Assembly (NCBI RefSeq): GCF_000015265.1
Contig: NC_008699.1
Location: 1,798,001 to 1,862,000, forward strand
Length of the DNA stretch: 64,000 bases
DNA from: Nocardioides sp. JS614
GTDB taxonomy: Bacteria > Actinomycetota > Actinomycetes > Propionibacteriales > Nocardioidaceae
Direction of reading: 5' to 3'
Shown here: piece by piece, positions 7,808-15,317 of the stretch
How positions within the stretch are numbered: position 1 is the first letter of the stretch
How the letters are laid out: the number at the start of each line of letters is the position of its first letter
Program-made: the position numbers and the translations under genes
Notes under the pieces: generated by a model
Told to the model about the DNA's origin: nothing
What the model saw: only the letters and a program-made list of their open reading frames with translations
The model's database searches: none

Positions 7808-9100
7808 TCACTCCTCGATCAGCCCGGACCAGAAGCCGGCGAAGTCGGGGAAGGTCTTGCCGGTCGTGGCGACGTTCTCGACCAGCACGTCCTCGACGGC
7901 GGCGCCGATGATCACCCCGGCGTGTGCCATCCGGTGGTCCGCGTAGGTGTGGAACACGCCGCCATGCAGTGGGGCGGGCCGGATGCTCAGCCCGTCGGCA
8001 TGCTCGGTGACGTCGGCGCCCAGCCCGCTGAGCTCCGTCGCGAGGGCGGCGAGCCGGTCGGTCTCGTGGCCGCGGATGTGCGCGATGCCGCGCAGGTGCG
8101 ACGGCGCCTCGGCGAGCGCGCACAGCGCCGCGACCGCGGGCGTGAGCTCGCCGACGTTGTGCAGGTCGACGTCGATGCCGAGCAGCGTCCCGCTGCCGGT
8201 GACCCGCAGCCCGGTGCTGTCCGGACCGTCGACGAAACCCACTTCGCAGCCCATCGCGGTGAGGATGTCGCGCAGCGCGTCGCCGGCCTGCGTGGTCGAG
8301 CGCGGCCAGTCGCGGACCACCACGGTCCCTCCCGACACGGCCGCCAGGGCCAGGAACGGCGCGGCGTTGGAGAGGTCCGGCTCGATCAGGTGGTCGACGG
8401 CGCGGACCGGGCCGGGCGCGACCCGCCATCGGTTCGCGTCAGCGCCGTCCACCTCGACCCCGTGCTCGCGCAGCATCGCCACGGTCATGTCGATGTGCGG
8501 CAGGGAGGGCACGGGCTTGCCGTCGTGGCGTACGTCGACGCCGTGGTCGTACCGCGCGCCCGCGAGGAGCAGCGCGGAGATGAACTGCGAGGAGGCCGAG
8601 GCGTCGACCACGACCGTCCCGCCCCGCACCGTGCCCGAGCCGTGGACCGTGAACGGCAGCGTGTCGCCCTCGACCGACACGCCGAGGGTGCGCAGCGCAC
8701 CGAGGATCTCGCCGATCGGCCGCTTGCGCATGTGCGGGTCGCCGTCGAAGGAGACCGCTCCGGTCGACAGCCCGGCGACCGGCGGCACGAACCGCATCAC
8801 GGTGCCCGCCAGGCCGCAGTCGACGGCGGCGTCGCGGTCGAAGGCGCCGGGCGTCACCAACCAGTCCGCACCGGTGGTGTCGACCTGCGATCCCAGTGCG
8901 GTCAGTGCGGCCGCCATCAGCATGGAGTCGCGCGAGCGCAGCGCCCGGCGTACGACGGAGGGCCCGTCGGCCATCGCGGCCAGCACGAGCGCGCGGTTGG
9001 TGAGCGACTTGCTCCCCGGGAGCGTGACGACCGCGTCGACGGGGCGCCGCGCCCGGGGTGCGAGCCAGGGGTCCGCCAAGGAGTCGGGGGGCGTCGTCAC
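7808..9100 (-). CDS. aroA: 3-phosphoshikimate 1-carboxyvinyltransferase (EPSP synthase)
   Basis: 430 residues, normal length. Diagnostic elements: PGSKSLTNRALVLAA near residue 28 (substrate-binding Lys and Ser), GLAGTVMRFVPP, EPDLSNAAPFLA and the late DHRMAHAGVIIGA. It adds phosphoenolpyruvate to shikimate-3-phosphate in the aromatic amino-acid pathway. First gene of an operon with rsgA. Confidence 0.96.
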   Translation of the reverse strand: MTTPPDSLADPWLAPRARRPVDAVVTLPGSKSLTNRALVLAAMADGPSVVRRALRSRDSMLMAAALTALGSQVDTTGADWLVTPGAFDRDAAVDCGLAGTVMRFVPPVAGLSTGAVSFDGDPHMRKRPIGEILGALRTLGVSVEGDTLPFTVHGSGTVRGGTVVVDASASSQFISALLLAGARYDHGVDVRHDGKPVPSLPHIDMTVAMLREHGVEVDGADANRWRVAPGPVRAVDHLIEPDLSNAAPFLALAAVSGGTVVVRDWPRSTTQAGDALRDILTAMGCEVGFVDGPDSTGLRVTGSGTLLGIDVDLHNVGELTPAVAALCALAEAPSHLRGIAHIRGHETDRLAALATELSGLGADVTEHADGLSIRPAPLHGGVFHTYADHRMAHAGVIIGAAVEDVLVENVATTGKTFPDFAGFWSGLIEE

Positions 9101-9125
9101 CCCCGCACCCTATCGACGGCCGGGG

Positions 9126-9650
9126 TCAGGCGACCTTGGCCTTGGCGAGCTTGGCCTCCTGGCGTGCGGTGCTGGCGAGGTGCCTGGCCTGACGCCGGGC
9201 GTCCTTGGCGGCGTGGCGGGCCCGCCAGGCGACGCCCGGCTTGCCGTCGGTGTCGCCTGCGGCGATCAGCAGCCCGCCCAGCATCGAGAGGTTCTTGAAG
9301 AAGTGCAGCTTCTGCTGGGTGCGCTGCGTCGGGTCCTGGACCTCCCAGAAGCGGTGACCGGCCGCGGTCGTCGGCACCAGGGAGGCGGCGAGCACCGCAG
9401 CCGAGAGCCGGGGGGCGCGTCCGGTGGCAAGAGCGAGGCCGGCACCGATCTGGATCCCGGCGTTGAGCTTGACCAGCTTCTCCGGGTCCTCCGGCAGCGG
9501 GACGCCGGCGCGCTTGGCGAGCGGGACGAGACGGCTGATGACGGGCTCCGCCTTGCCGGCTGGTACCGAGGCGTTCTTCAAGGCGTTGGCCGCTCCGACC
9601 AGGAAGGCGGAGGCGAGCATGGGGCGGGCGATGAGTCTGCTGACGGTCAT
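9126..9650 (-). CDS. DoxX family membrane protein
   Basis: 174 residues. The N-terminal SRLIARPMLASAFLVGAANALKN and the glycine-rich membrane helices at about 65-85, 87-105 and 125-140 match the DoxX family. The C-terminal 35 residues are a basic, Ala-rich helix (ARHAAKDARRQARHLAS). The function of DoxX proteins in actinobacteria is linked to redox homeostasis but is unproven here. Starts after an AAGAAGGAG ribosome site. Confidence 0.85.
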   Translation of the reverse strand: MTVSRLIARPMLASAFLVGAANALKNASVPAGKAEPVISRLVPLAKRAGVPLPEDPEKLVKLNAGIQIGAGLALATGRAPRLSAAVLAASLVPTTAAGHRFWEVQDPTQRTQQKLHFFKNLSMLGGLLIAAGDTDGKPGVAWRARHAAKDARRQARHLASTARQEAKLAKAKVA

Positions 9651-9656
9651 GGCTCC

Positions 9657-9688
9657 TTCTTACCCGAGCCGGCCGGTTCTTACCCGAG
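9657..9688 (-). repeat. Direct repeat upstream of the DoxX gene
   Basis: TTCTTACCCGAG occurs at 9657-9668 and 9677-9688 (plus-strand reading), 20 nt apart. The copy nearer the gene runs into its ribosome site. Possible small duplication or protein-binding pair. Confidence 0.5.
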
Positions 9689-9709
9689 GTCGGCCCCGTA
9701 GCCGCCCGC

Positions 9710-11077
9710 TCAGGGACCGACCGGGACCCCGACCGAGATCGTGGGCAGCGGCACGCCCGCCACGCCGCCGGTGACCTGCACCGAGGCACCGTCAGGGCCG
9801 GCCGATGCCTCGACGCCGAGCTGCACCAGGGGTGACTGAGGCGGCGCGGAGGGCGGCGCCGAGGGCGGTGCGGAAGGCTCCTCGGTCGGTCCGCTGGTGG
9901 GGCCACTCGTCGGTCCGTCGGTGGGGCCTCCGGTCGGCCCGGCGGTCGGTCCCGACCCTTCGGTGGCGGCCGCCGGCGTGGGCCGGCCCGGACCGGCGGT
10001 GGCCTCCGCCGACGTCGTGGTGCCGGTCGCGGCCCCGGGGCCGGCGGGCCGCCGGCCCAGCGGGAGGCCGGGTCCGGCCGAGGCCGTCAGCGAGGGCGCC
10101 ACCGTCACCACGGGGTTGTCCTCGGCCGCCGGCTGCCCGCCCGGCTCGTGCTGCAGGGCCACGACCAGCCCGGCGACGACGACGGACGCGGCGGCGCCGG
10201 CGACCGCAGCGGTCGGGGCGTGGCTGACCACCGCGTCGCGGGCGCGGCCGATCAGCACGGCGACGCCGCCGGTGGCCGCGGACAGCCCCCCGGTGGTGGC
10301 GCCGACGTACGCCGTGGCCGCGGTGCCGAGCAGCAGCGGGGCGAGCAGGGCCCCGAGCCCCGAGTTGACCTCCGTGAGCTCGAGGTAGATCGCCGTGCAG
10401 CGCCGGCACTCCTCGAGGTGCTGCTCGACCCGGGCCGTGTCGCGGCGGGACAGGCCGCCGCGGACGTAGGCGCCGAGCTGGGCGCGGGTCCGGGCGCAGG
10501 CGTCGTCCTCGACGTCCTGGGTGTGCATCGACAGGTAGGCCTGGCGCAGCCCCTCGCGGGCCCGGTAGGCGAGGGCGGAGACCGAGTTGGGGCTCATGCC
10601 CAGCAGCAGGGCGACCTCCGCCGGCTTCTGCTCCTCGACCTCCGTGTGCCAGAGCACCAGCTGCCACCGCTCGGGCAGGGACGCGAACGCGCGGGCAGCG
10701 GTGGCGCTCTCGAAGCCCTCGACCGCCGTGTCCCGGAACGGCACCCCGGGGTCGAACGGGGTGAGGTCGCCGGTGGTCTGCAGCCGGGCCGTGGCCCGGA
10801 TCCGGTCGACCTGGAGGCGGCGTACCGCCGTGAGGAGGTAGGCGCGGAAGGCGAGGTCCGGCCCGCCGCCGCGCTGCAGCACGACCAGCACCTTGGCGAA
10901 CGCCTCGGAGACGAGATCGTCGACCTCGCCGGAGGGGACGAGCTGCCGCGCCAGGCGCCGGGCAGCCTCGACGTGGCGTGCGAAGAGCTCACCGTAGGCG
11001 TCGGTGTCGCCGCCCCGGACGGCGGAGATCAGCTCTCCGTCGCTGGGGCCCTCGAGAGTGGAGACGTGGCTGGCCAC
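9710..11077 (-). CDS. Sigma-70 (ECF-type) factor fused to a zinc-finger, membrane and Pro/Thr/Gly-rich tail
   Basis: 455 residues from a GTG at 11077. An in-frame GTG 18 nt upstream is also possible, so the start is uncertain. Residues about 10-175 contain sigma region 2 (GDTDAYGELFARHVEAARRLA, VDDLVSEAFAKVL) and region 4 (SLPERWQLVLWH, PAEVALLLGMSPNSVSALAYRAREGLR). Around residue 205 is a zinc-finger anti-sigma-like motif HLEECRRC, then hydrophobic segments (about 230-275), a helix at about 290-310 and a low-complexity tail rich in GPTxGPT repeats that would be extracytoplasmic. Sigma and anti-sigma functions thus lie in one chain, as in some actinobacterial ECF groups with C-terminal extensions. 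Confidence 0.82.
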   Translation of the reverse strand: MASHVSTLEGPSDGELISAVRGGDTDAYGELFARHVEAARRLARQLVPSGEVDDLVSEAFAKVLVVLQRGGGPDLAFRAYLLTAVRRLQVDRIRATARLQTTGDLTPFDPGVPFRDTAVEGFESATAARAFASLPERWQLVLWHTEVEEQKPAEVALLLGMSPNSVSALAYRAREGLRQAYLSMHTQDVEDDACARTRAQLGAYVRGGLSRRDTARVEQHLEECRRCTAIYLELTEVNSGLGALLAPLLLGTAATAYVGATTGGLSAATGGVAVLIGRARDAVVSHAPTAAVAGAAASVVVAGLVVALQHEPGGQPAAEDNPVVTVAPSLTASAGPGLPLGRRPAGPGAATGTTTSAEATAGPGRPTPAAATEGSGPTAGPTGGPTDGPTSGPTSGPTEEPSAPPSAPPSAPPQSPLVQLGVEASAGPDGASVQVTGGVAGVPLPTISVGVPVGP

Positions 11078-11213
11078 ATCCGACCAACGCGCCACCCCGG
11101 AAAAGATCACGGCACCGGACGGCAGAAAAATGGTGACGAAGTTCGCGTGAACCGCGTCATGGACCCGCGCCCGGGCCGTTCCATCCCCGCAGACCAACCG
11201 AGGGGGAGCCACC

Positions 11214-11963
11214 GTGGGAAGGTTCACGACGCGCAGGCGACGTGCGACCACGGACGGCCCCGAAACAAGGAGGGAGCTGTCCTCACAGCTGCGCGCGGCC
11301 CTGCCGCCGCGGTTCGAGGCAGTCGGGGAGGCCCTTGTTTCGGGGTCGGGCACGGTCCCGGCCTGCGAGGTCGCCGGCGCGCTCCTGGCCCGCGACGGGC
11401 TCTCGCTCGAGGAGGCCCTCGACCGGCTCTCCACGACCACCCGGCTCGTGCTGGACACCGATCCGGCCTTCACCGACACCCGGGCACTGACGGTCGCGTG
11501 GAGCGAGGCGGTCCTCGGCTACCTGCACGGCCTGTCGTGCGACGACCCCTTGACCGGCCTCGCGAGCCTGGCACACCTGCGCAGTCGCGTCTCGGACGCC
11601 TATCGCGGAGAGGACCGGACCGGCGCCTCCGTCTCGGAGTCGCACGCCCTCGTGGTCGTGGCCGCCCCTCCCTGGCCGGATGCGGCGTCGGGCAGCGACG
11701 ACGTGCTCACCCGCGCGATGCGGACCGCGCAGCTCGGCGACACGGCTCGGAGTGTCTTCCCCGGCACCGAGACCATCGGCCACGTCGCGCCCGGCCGGGT
11801 CGTGGTCCTCGCCGGTCGTGACGACCGGATCGGGCGGCGGGTCGGCCTGTTGCGCCGGATGCTCGACGGCGACGCGCACCCGCACGTCCGGGTGTGGATC
11901 GAGGGGCTGCCCGAGTCCGACGAGGCCGCGGGCCGGCTGCTCGACGAGCTGGCCCGCGTCTGA
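11214..11963 (+). CDS. Uncharacterised protein with a possible degenerate GGDEF-like fold
   Basis: 249 residues from a GTG start after a GGGGGAG ribosome site. I do not recognise a named family. The middle holds CDDPLTGLASLAHLRSRV, very like the DPLTGLxNRxxL opening of GGDEF domains. About 90 residues later TIGHVAPGRVVVLAGR sits where a GGDEF core would be, but the catalytic GGDEF residues are absent, so any cyclase activity is unlikely. The N-terminal 90 residues are helical. Divergent from the fused sigma factor, which may be functionally linked. Confidence 0.7.
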   Translation: MGRFTTRRRRATTDGPETRRELSSQLRAALPPRFEAVGEALVSGSGTVPACEVAGALLARDGLSLEEALDRLSTTTRLVLDTDPAFTDTRALTVAWSEAVLGYLHGLSCDDPLTGLASLAHLRSRVSDAYRGEDRTGASVSESHALVVVAAPPWPDAASGSDDVLTRAMRTAQLGDTARSVFPGTETIGHVAPGRVVVLAGRDDRIGRRVGLLRRMLDGDAHPHVRVWIEGLPESDEAAGRLLDELARV

Positions 11964-12040
11964 CCGAGTCCCGCGACCTCGATCGACCACAGCGCGCCCC
12001 CGGGCGGCGCGGCCGAGGAGCGACCAGCGCGGAGGACCGG

Positions 12041-12107
12041 CGGTTTCCCCGGTGAACCGGGGAAACCGGAACTGTTGGCCCGAAACTTCGGCCGAACGGT
12101 TCCGGTT
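12041..12107. terminator. Two adjacent stem-loops after the 249-aa protein
   Basis: CGGTTTCCCCGG-TGAA-CCGGGGAAACCG (12041-12068) is a perfect 12-bp hairpin. An overlapping second structure pairs AACCGGAAC (12064-12072) with GTTCCGGTT (12099-12107). The two share bases, so only one can form at a time. Probable terminator of the upstream gene; no U-tract. Confidence 0.5.
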
Positions 12108-12168
12108 TTGGCCGAGAAGTCCAGCTTCCTCGCGCATCCGGGGTCGGGGGACCGGCCTCGGGTACCAC

Positions 12169-12174
12169 TAGCCT
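12169..12174 (+). promoter_or_regulatory. -10 hexamer (TAGCCT) of the SRAP gene
   Basis: TAGCCT, 6 nt before the ATG at 12181; leaderless geometry. Confidence 0.5.
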
Positions 12175-12180
12175 GACGGT

Positions 12181-12942
12181 ATGTGCGGTCGCTACGCCTC
12201 GAGCCGTCGGCCCGAGGATCTGGTCGAGGAGTTCGACATCGCCGACGTCCGGATCCCGGCGCCGCTCGCGGCCGACTACAACGTGGCGCCGACCAAGGAG
12301 GTCTACGCCGTCGTGGAGCGACCCCCCTCGAGCGAGAGCCCGGAACCGCCGCAGCGCCAGCTGCGGGTGCTGACCTGGGGCCTGGTGCCCTCCTGGGCGA
12401 AGGATCCCTCCATCGGCAACCGGATGATCAACGCCCGGATGGAGACCGTCGCGGAGAAGCCGGCGTACAAGCGGGCGTTCGCGAAGCGCCGCTGCCTGCT
12501 GCCCGCCGACGGCTACTACGAGTGGTATCCCACCGAGGAGCAGACCAAGGCCGGCAAGCCGCGCAAGCAGCCCTTCTTCATCCGCCCGAAGGACCACGGA
12601 GTGCTCGCGATGGCCGGCCTGTACGAGATCTGGCGCGACCCGACGAAGGGCGACGAGGATCCCGACCGGTTCCGGTGGACCTGCACGGTCATCACCACCG
12701 AGGCGGAGGACGCCCTCGGGCACATCCACGACCGGATGCCGCTGATGGTCGGGCGTGAGCGCTGGGCCGACTGGCTGGACCCGACCGCGCCGCAGGACCA
12801 CCTGCTCGAGCTCCTGGTGCCGGCGGCGCCGGGGACGCTCGAGGCGTATCCCGTCGCCGCCCTGGTCAGCAACGTCCGCAACAACGGACCGGAGCTGGTC
12901 GAGCCGCTGCCGCTGGCGCCGGACGGCAAGGTCGTCTCGTGA
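12181..12942 (+). CDS. SOS response-associated peptidase / HMCES-type abasic-site DNA crosslinker
   Basis: 253 residues. The protein begins MCGRY, placing the catalytic Cys at position 2 after Met removal, as required for the SRAP family (YedK, HMCES). Other landmarks are YNVAPTKEV, WGLVPSWAKDPSIGNRMINARMET, ADGYYEWY (glutamate) and the late HDRMP histidine. These proteins form a thiazolidine crosslink with abasic sites in single-stranded DNA and protect them. Counterpart of M. tuberculosis Rv3226c, also near aroA. Overlaps the next start by 4 nt. Confidence 0.93.
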   Translation: MCGRYASSRRPEDLVEEFDIADVRIPAPLAADYNVAPTKEVYAVVERPPSSESPEPPQRQLRVLTWGLVPSWAKDPSIGNRMINARMETVAEKPAYKRAFAKRRCLLPADGYYEWYPTEEQTKAGKPRKQPFFIRPKDHGVLAMAGLYEIWRDPTKGDEDPDRFRWTCTVITTEAEDALGHIHDRMPLMVGRERWADWLDPTAPQDHLLELLVPAAPGTLEAYPVAALVSNVRNNGPELVEPLPLAPDGKVVS

Positions 12943-13601
12943 GCACCGCAGAGCGCCGCGTCGACACCCCGCACGGCGAGGCGCGCCTGGTGGTCGACCA
13001 GGCGCGCGCTCCGGTCGCCACCGTCCTGCTCTCGCACGGCGCCGGCGCCGGGATCGACACGGCCGACCTGGAGGCCCTGGCGCGACACCTGCCGCGCAAC
13101 GGGATCACCGTGGTCCGCCTCGAGCAGCCCTGGAAGGTCGCCGGCCGCAAGGTCGCCACCGCGCCTGCCACGCTGGACGCGGCCCTGGTGGCCGCTGCCA
13201 ACCGGCTCCGCACCCGGACGCCGCTGGTCCTGGGCGGCCGGTCCGCCGGCGCCCGGTCGGCCCTGCGCTGCGCCCGACAGCTCGCGGCCAGCGGCTGCCT
13301 GGCGCTCTCGTTCCCGCTGCACCCGCCCGGCCACCCGGAGAAGACCCGGCTCGACGAGCTCCGCGGAGCCGGCGTACCGACCCTGGTGATCCAGGGCGAG
13401 CGTGACCCGATGGGCCGACCCGAGGAGTTCCCCGACGGCGTGGACCTGTGCGTGGTCCCCGGTGCCGACCACGGCCTGAAGGTCCCGGCGCGCGGGCCGA
13501 TCGCCCAGTCCGAGGCCCTCGAGATCGTCGTCGAGTCCGCACTGGAGTGGATCGTGCGCGAGGTCGCCGGCGGCGGCCGGGGGAATGACGGCCCGGCCTG
13601 A
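12939..13601 (+). CDS. Alpha/beta-hydrolase (KANL3/Tex30-like)
   Basis: 220 residues, GTG start overlapping the SRAP stop (GTGA), so translationally coupled. An oxyanion-type LLSHGAGAGIDT segment, nucleophile elbow GGRSAGARSA, Asp in QGERDPMG and terminal His in PGADHGLKV make up an alpha/beta-hydrolase triad. The short domain without a cap is typical of the dienelactone-hydrolase-like Tex30 group. Substrate unknown. Confidence 0.85.
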   Translation: MSTAERRVDTPHGEARLVVDQARAPVATVLLSHGAGAGIDTADLEALARHLPRNGITVVRLEQPWKVAGRKVATAPATLDAALVAAANRLRTRTPLVLGGRSAGARSALRCARQLAASGCLALSFPLHPPGHPEKTRLDELRGAGVPTLVIQGERDPMGRPEEFPDGVDLCVVPGADHGLKVPARGPIAQSEALEIVVESALEWIVREVAGGGRGNDGPA

Positions 13602-13607
13602 CGCGTT
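13581..13607 (+). promoter_or_regulatory. SigR-type promoter, GGGAAT-N18-GTT
   Basis: GGGAAT at 13581-13586 and GTT at 13605-13607 are 18 nt apart, matching the published sigma-R/sigma-H consensus (GGAAT-N18-GTT). It sits 57 nt before the sigR ATG and its -35 overlaps the end of the hydrolase gene. SigR is known to autoregulate, so this is the expected oxidative-stress promoter of sigR-rsrA. Confidence 0.75.
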
Positions 13608-13649
13608 CACCTCGCATGCTCGCTGTGCTCGAACCGCCCGCCCCGGGGC

Positions 13650-13655
13650 TAGTCT
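13650..13655 (+). promoter_or_regulatory. -10 hexamer (TAGTCT) near the sigR start
   Basis: TAGTCT, 8 nt before the sigR ATG at 13664; would give a second, leaderless housekeeping transcript. Confidence 0.4.
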
Positions 13656-13663
13656 GGGGTGCG

Positions 13664-14317
13664 ATGACTGACCCCGACGTGACCCTGCCCGAGACCGTTC
13701 TCGACCCCGACCCCGTGGATCTCGCCACGGAGACCGAGGCCGAGCGGTCCGCGCGCTTCGAGCGCGACGCGCTGCCCTTCCTCGACCAGCTCTACTCGGC
13801 CGGCATGCGGATGACCCGCAACCCGGCCGACGCCGAGGACCTGGTGCAGGAGACGTTCGCCAAGGCGTACTCCTCCTTCCACCAGTTCAAGCCCGGCACG
13901 AACCTGAAGGCCTGGCTGTACCGCATCCTCACCAACACCTTCATCAACACCTACCGCAAGAAGCAGCGTCAGCCCCAGCAGTCGATGTCCGAGGACGTGG
14001 AGGACTGGCAGCTGCACCGCGCCGAGTCGCACTCCTCGACCGGGTTGCGCTCGGCGGAGATGGAGGCGCTCGAGCACCTGCCCGACTCCCAGGTCAAGGA
14101 CGCCCTGCAGAGCCTGCCCGAGGAGTTCCGCCTCGCGGTCTACCTCGCCGACGTCGAGGGGTTCGCCTACAAGGAGATCGCCGAGATCATGGACACCCCG
14201 ATCGGCACCGTGATGTCCCGGCTGCACCGGGGCCGGCGCCAGCTGCGCGACATGCTCTCCGACTACGTCCGCGACAACGACCTGCTCACCGTCGGACGGG
14301 ATGGCGGCACGTCATGA
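13664..14317 (+). CDS. sigR: RNA polymerase sigma factor SigR (SigH) for thiol-oxidative stress
   Basis: 217 residues. Region 2 is NPADAEDLVQETFAKAYSSF with LKAWLYRILTNTFINTYRKK; region 4 is SLPEEFRLAVYLADVEGFAYKEIAEIMDTPIGTVMSRLHRGRRQLR. This is the SigR/SigH subgroup that responds to disulfide stress when its zinc anti-sigma factor RsrA is oxidised. ATG at 13664 is used because the upstream frame has no family similarity and the -10 box directly precedes it. rsrA overlaps by 4 nt. Confidence 0.95.
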   Translation: MTDPDVTLPETVLDPDPVDLATETEAERSARFERDALPFLDQLYSAGMRMTRNPADAEDLVQETFAKAYSSFHQFKPGTNLKAWLYRILTNTFINTYRKKQRQPQQSMSEDVEDWQLHRAESHSSTGLRSAEMEALEHLPDSQVKDALQSLPEEFRLAVYLADVEGFAYKEIAEIMDTPIGTVMSRLHRGRRQLRDMLSDYVRDNDLLTVGRDGGTS

Positions 14318-14592
14318 GCCACGACCACCGCCCAGAACCCAGCTCCGAGGACTGTGCGGACTTCCTCGAGCGGATCGTGTACTTCCTGGACAACGAGCTC
14401 GACGAGGGCGACTGCTCCGCCGTGCGACTGCACCTGGACAGCTGCAACCCCTGCCTGGAGCGCTACGACCTCCAGCGCACGGTGAAGGCCGTGGTGGCGC
14501 GCTCGTGCGCGGAGTCGGCCCCCGACGAGCTGCGCAAGCGGGTGCTGCTGCGGATCCGCGAGGTGCAGGTCCAGATCCGCGAGACGCCCTAG
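14314..14592 (+). CDS. rsrA: Redox-sensing zinc anti-sigma factor RsrA (mycothiol system)
   Basis: 92 residues, ATGA overlap with sigR. Zinc ligands correspond to those of Streptomyces RsrA with a 3-residue offset: Cys14, His40, Cys44 and Cys47 (LHLDSCNPC). On oxidation the cysteines form a disulfide, zinc is lost and SigR is released. The C-terminal basic helix is typical. The gene pair plus the SigR promoter form a complete autoregulatory switch. Confidence 0.95.
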   Translation: MSHDHRPEPSSEDCADFLERIVYFLDNELDEGDCSAVRLHLDSCNPCLERYDLQRTVKAVVARSCAESAPDELRKRVLLRIREVQVQIRETP

Positions 14593-14678
14593 CGAGGACG
14601 CGGCAGCGGACTCGCCGATGGTGGTCGAGCACGCCGCGCGGCTGAGGGACGAAGCCGCGACCGGCAGGTCGAGACCGA
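14592..14678 (-). repeat. Dispersed intergenic repeat, copy A
   Basis: Read on the minus strand, this about 87-nt stretch matches copy B (43463-43549) along most of its length, including the core GCTCGACCACCAT followed by GCGAGTCCGCTG. Located after rsrA, without coding content. Confidence 0.7.
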
Positions 14679-14719
14679 GCCACGACGGCCGGGCCGGCGT
14701 CGTCGGCCCACAAGCAGAG

Positions 14720-14746
14720 AACCCCCGAGCCGGTGGCTCGGGGGTT
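14720..14746. terminator. Rho-independent-type terminator between rsrA and the bL37 gene
   Basis: AACCCCCGAGCC-GGT-GGCTCGGGGGTT is a perfect 12-bp stem with a 3-nt loop, followed on the plus strand by a short T-run (CTTTT at 14751). It serves the convergent rsrA and bL37 genes. Confidence 0.85.
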
Positions 14747-14760
14747 CGTGCTTTTCGCGC

Positions 14761-14835
14761 TCAGGCGTTGGGGCGCTTGCCGTGGTTCGCGCCCTTCTTC
14801 TTGCGAGCGCGGCGCTTGCGGCCGGTCTTGCCCAT
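14761..14835 (-). CDS. 50S ribosomal protein bL37 (24 residues)
   Basis: A 24-residue, strongly basic peptide begins MGKTGRKRRARKKKG and ends ANHGKRPNA. It matches actinobacterial bL37, a small large-subunit protein first seen in mycobacterial ribosome structures. An AGGAGGAAT ribosome site lies 3 nt before the ATG. As I recall, the mycobacterial gene is also placed just after the sigH-rshA locus, agreeing with this position. Too short for normal ORF thresholds. Confidence 0.88.
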   Translation of the reverse strand: MGKTGRKRRARKKKGANHGKRPNA

Positions 14836-14933
14836 GGGATTCCTCCTGATCGGGACGTGTCTGGCCCGTCAGGGCCATCGGTCAGTCTCTCAAACTCGTG
14901 GCCGGTCTCCAAACCGGGCCGGGTCGAGTCCGC

Positions 14934-15317
14934 TCAGAGTCGGGACAGGAACCGCTCGGCGTCGACGACCACCCGGGTGATCTCGCCGGTGGCCGCGAGC
15001 TTCCCGGCTCCCGCGGCGCCGACGTTGCGCGCCGCGACGGTGAAGCGGTGCAGCCGGCCGTCGACGTACGACGCGGACGCGGTCACCTCGACCTGCTGGC
15101 CGACCGGGCTGGCCGCGACGTGCTCGACCTCCACCCGGGTGCCGACGCTGGTGGAGCCCGTCGGGAGGCTCGGGTCGATCGCGGCGCAGGTGGCCGCCTC
15201 GAGCCAGGCGAGCAGCCGGGGGGTCCCGAGCACCGGCAGGTCGCCCGACCCGAGGGTCGCGGCGGTGTCGTCGTCGGTCACCGTGAAGGTGAGCGTGGCG
15301 GTGGGGGCGGCGTCCAT
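14934..15317 (-). CDS. Hotdog-fold thioesterase (FlK-like)
   Basis: 127 residues. Sequence such as LGTPRLLAWLEAATCAAIDP, GTRVEVEHVAASPVGQQVEVTA and DGRLHRFTVAARN matches the fluoroacetyl-CoA thioesterase-like hotdog group. It presumably hydrolyses a small acyl-CoA; the substrate is unknown. The ATG overlaps the stop of the acetyltransferase gene by one base (TGATG), so the two are coupled. Confidence 0.82.
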   Translation of the reverse strand: MDAAPTATLTFTVTDDDTAATLGSGDLPVLGTPRLLAWLEAATCAAIDPSLPTGSTSVGTRVEVEHVAASPVGQQVEVTASASYVDGRLHRFTVAARNVGAAGAGKLAATGEITRVVVDAERFLSRL

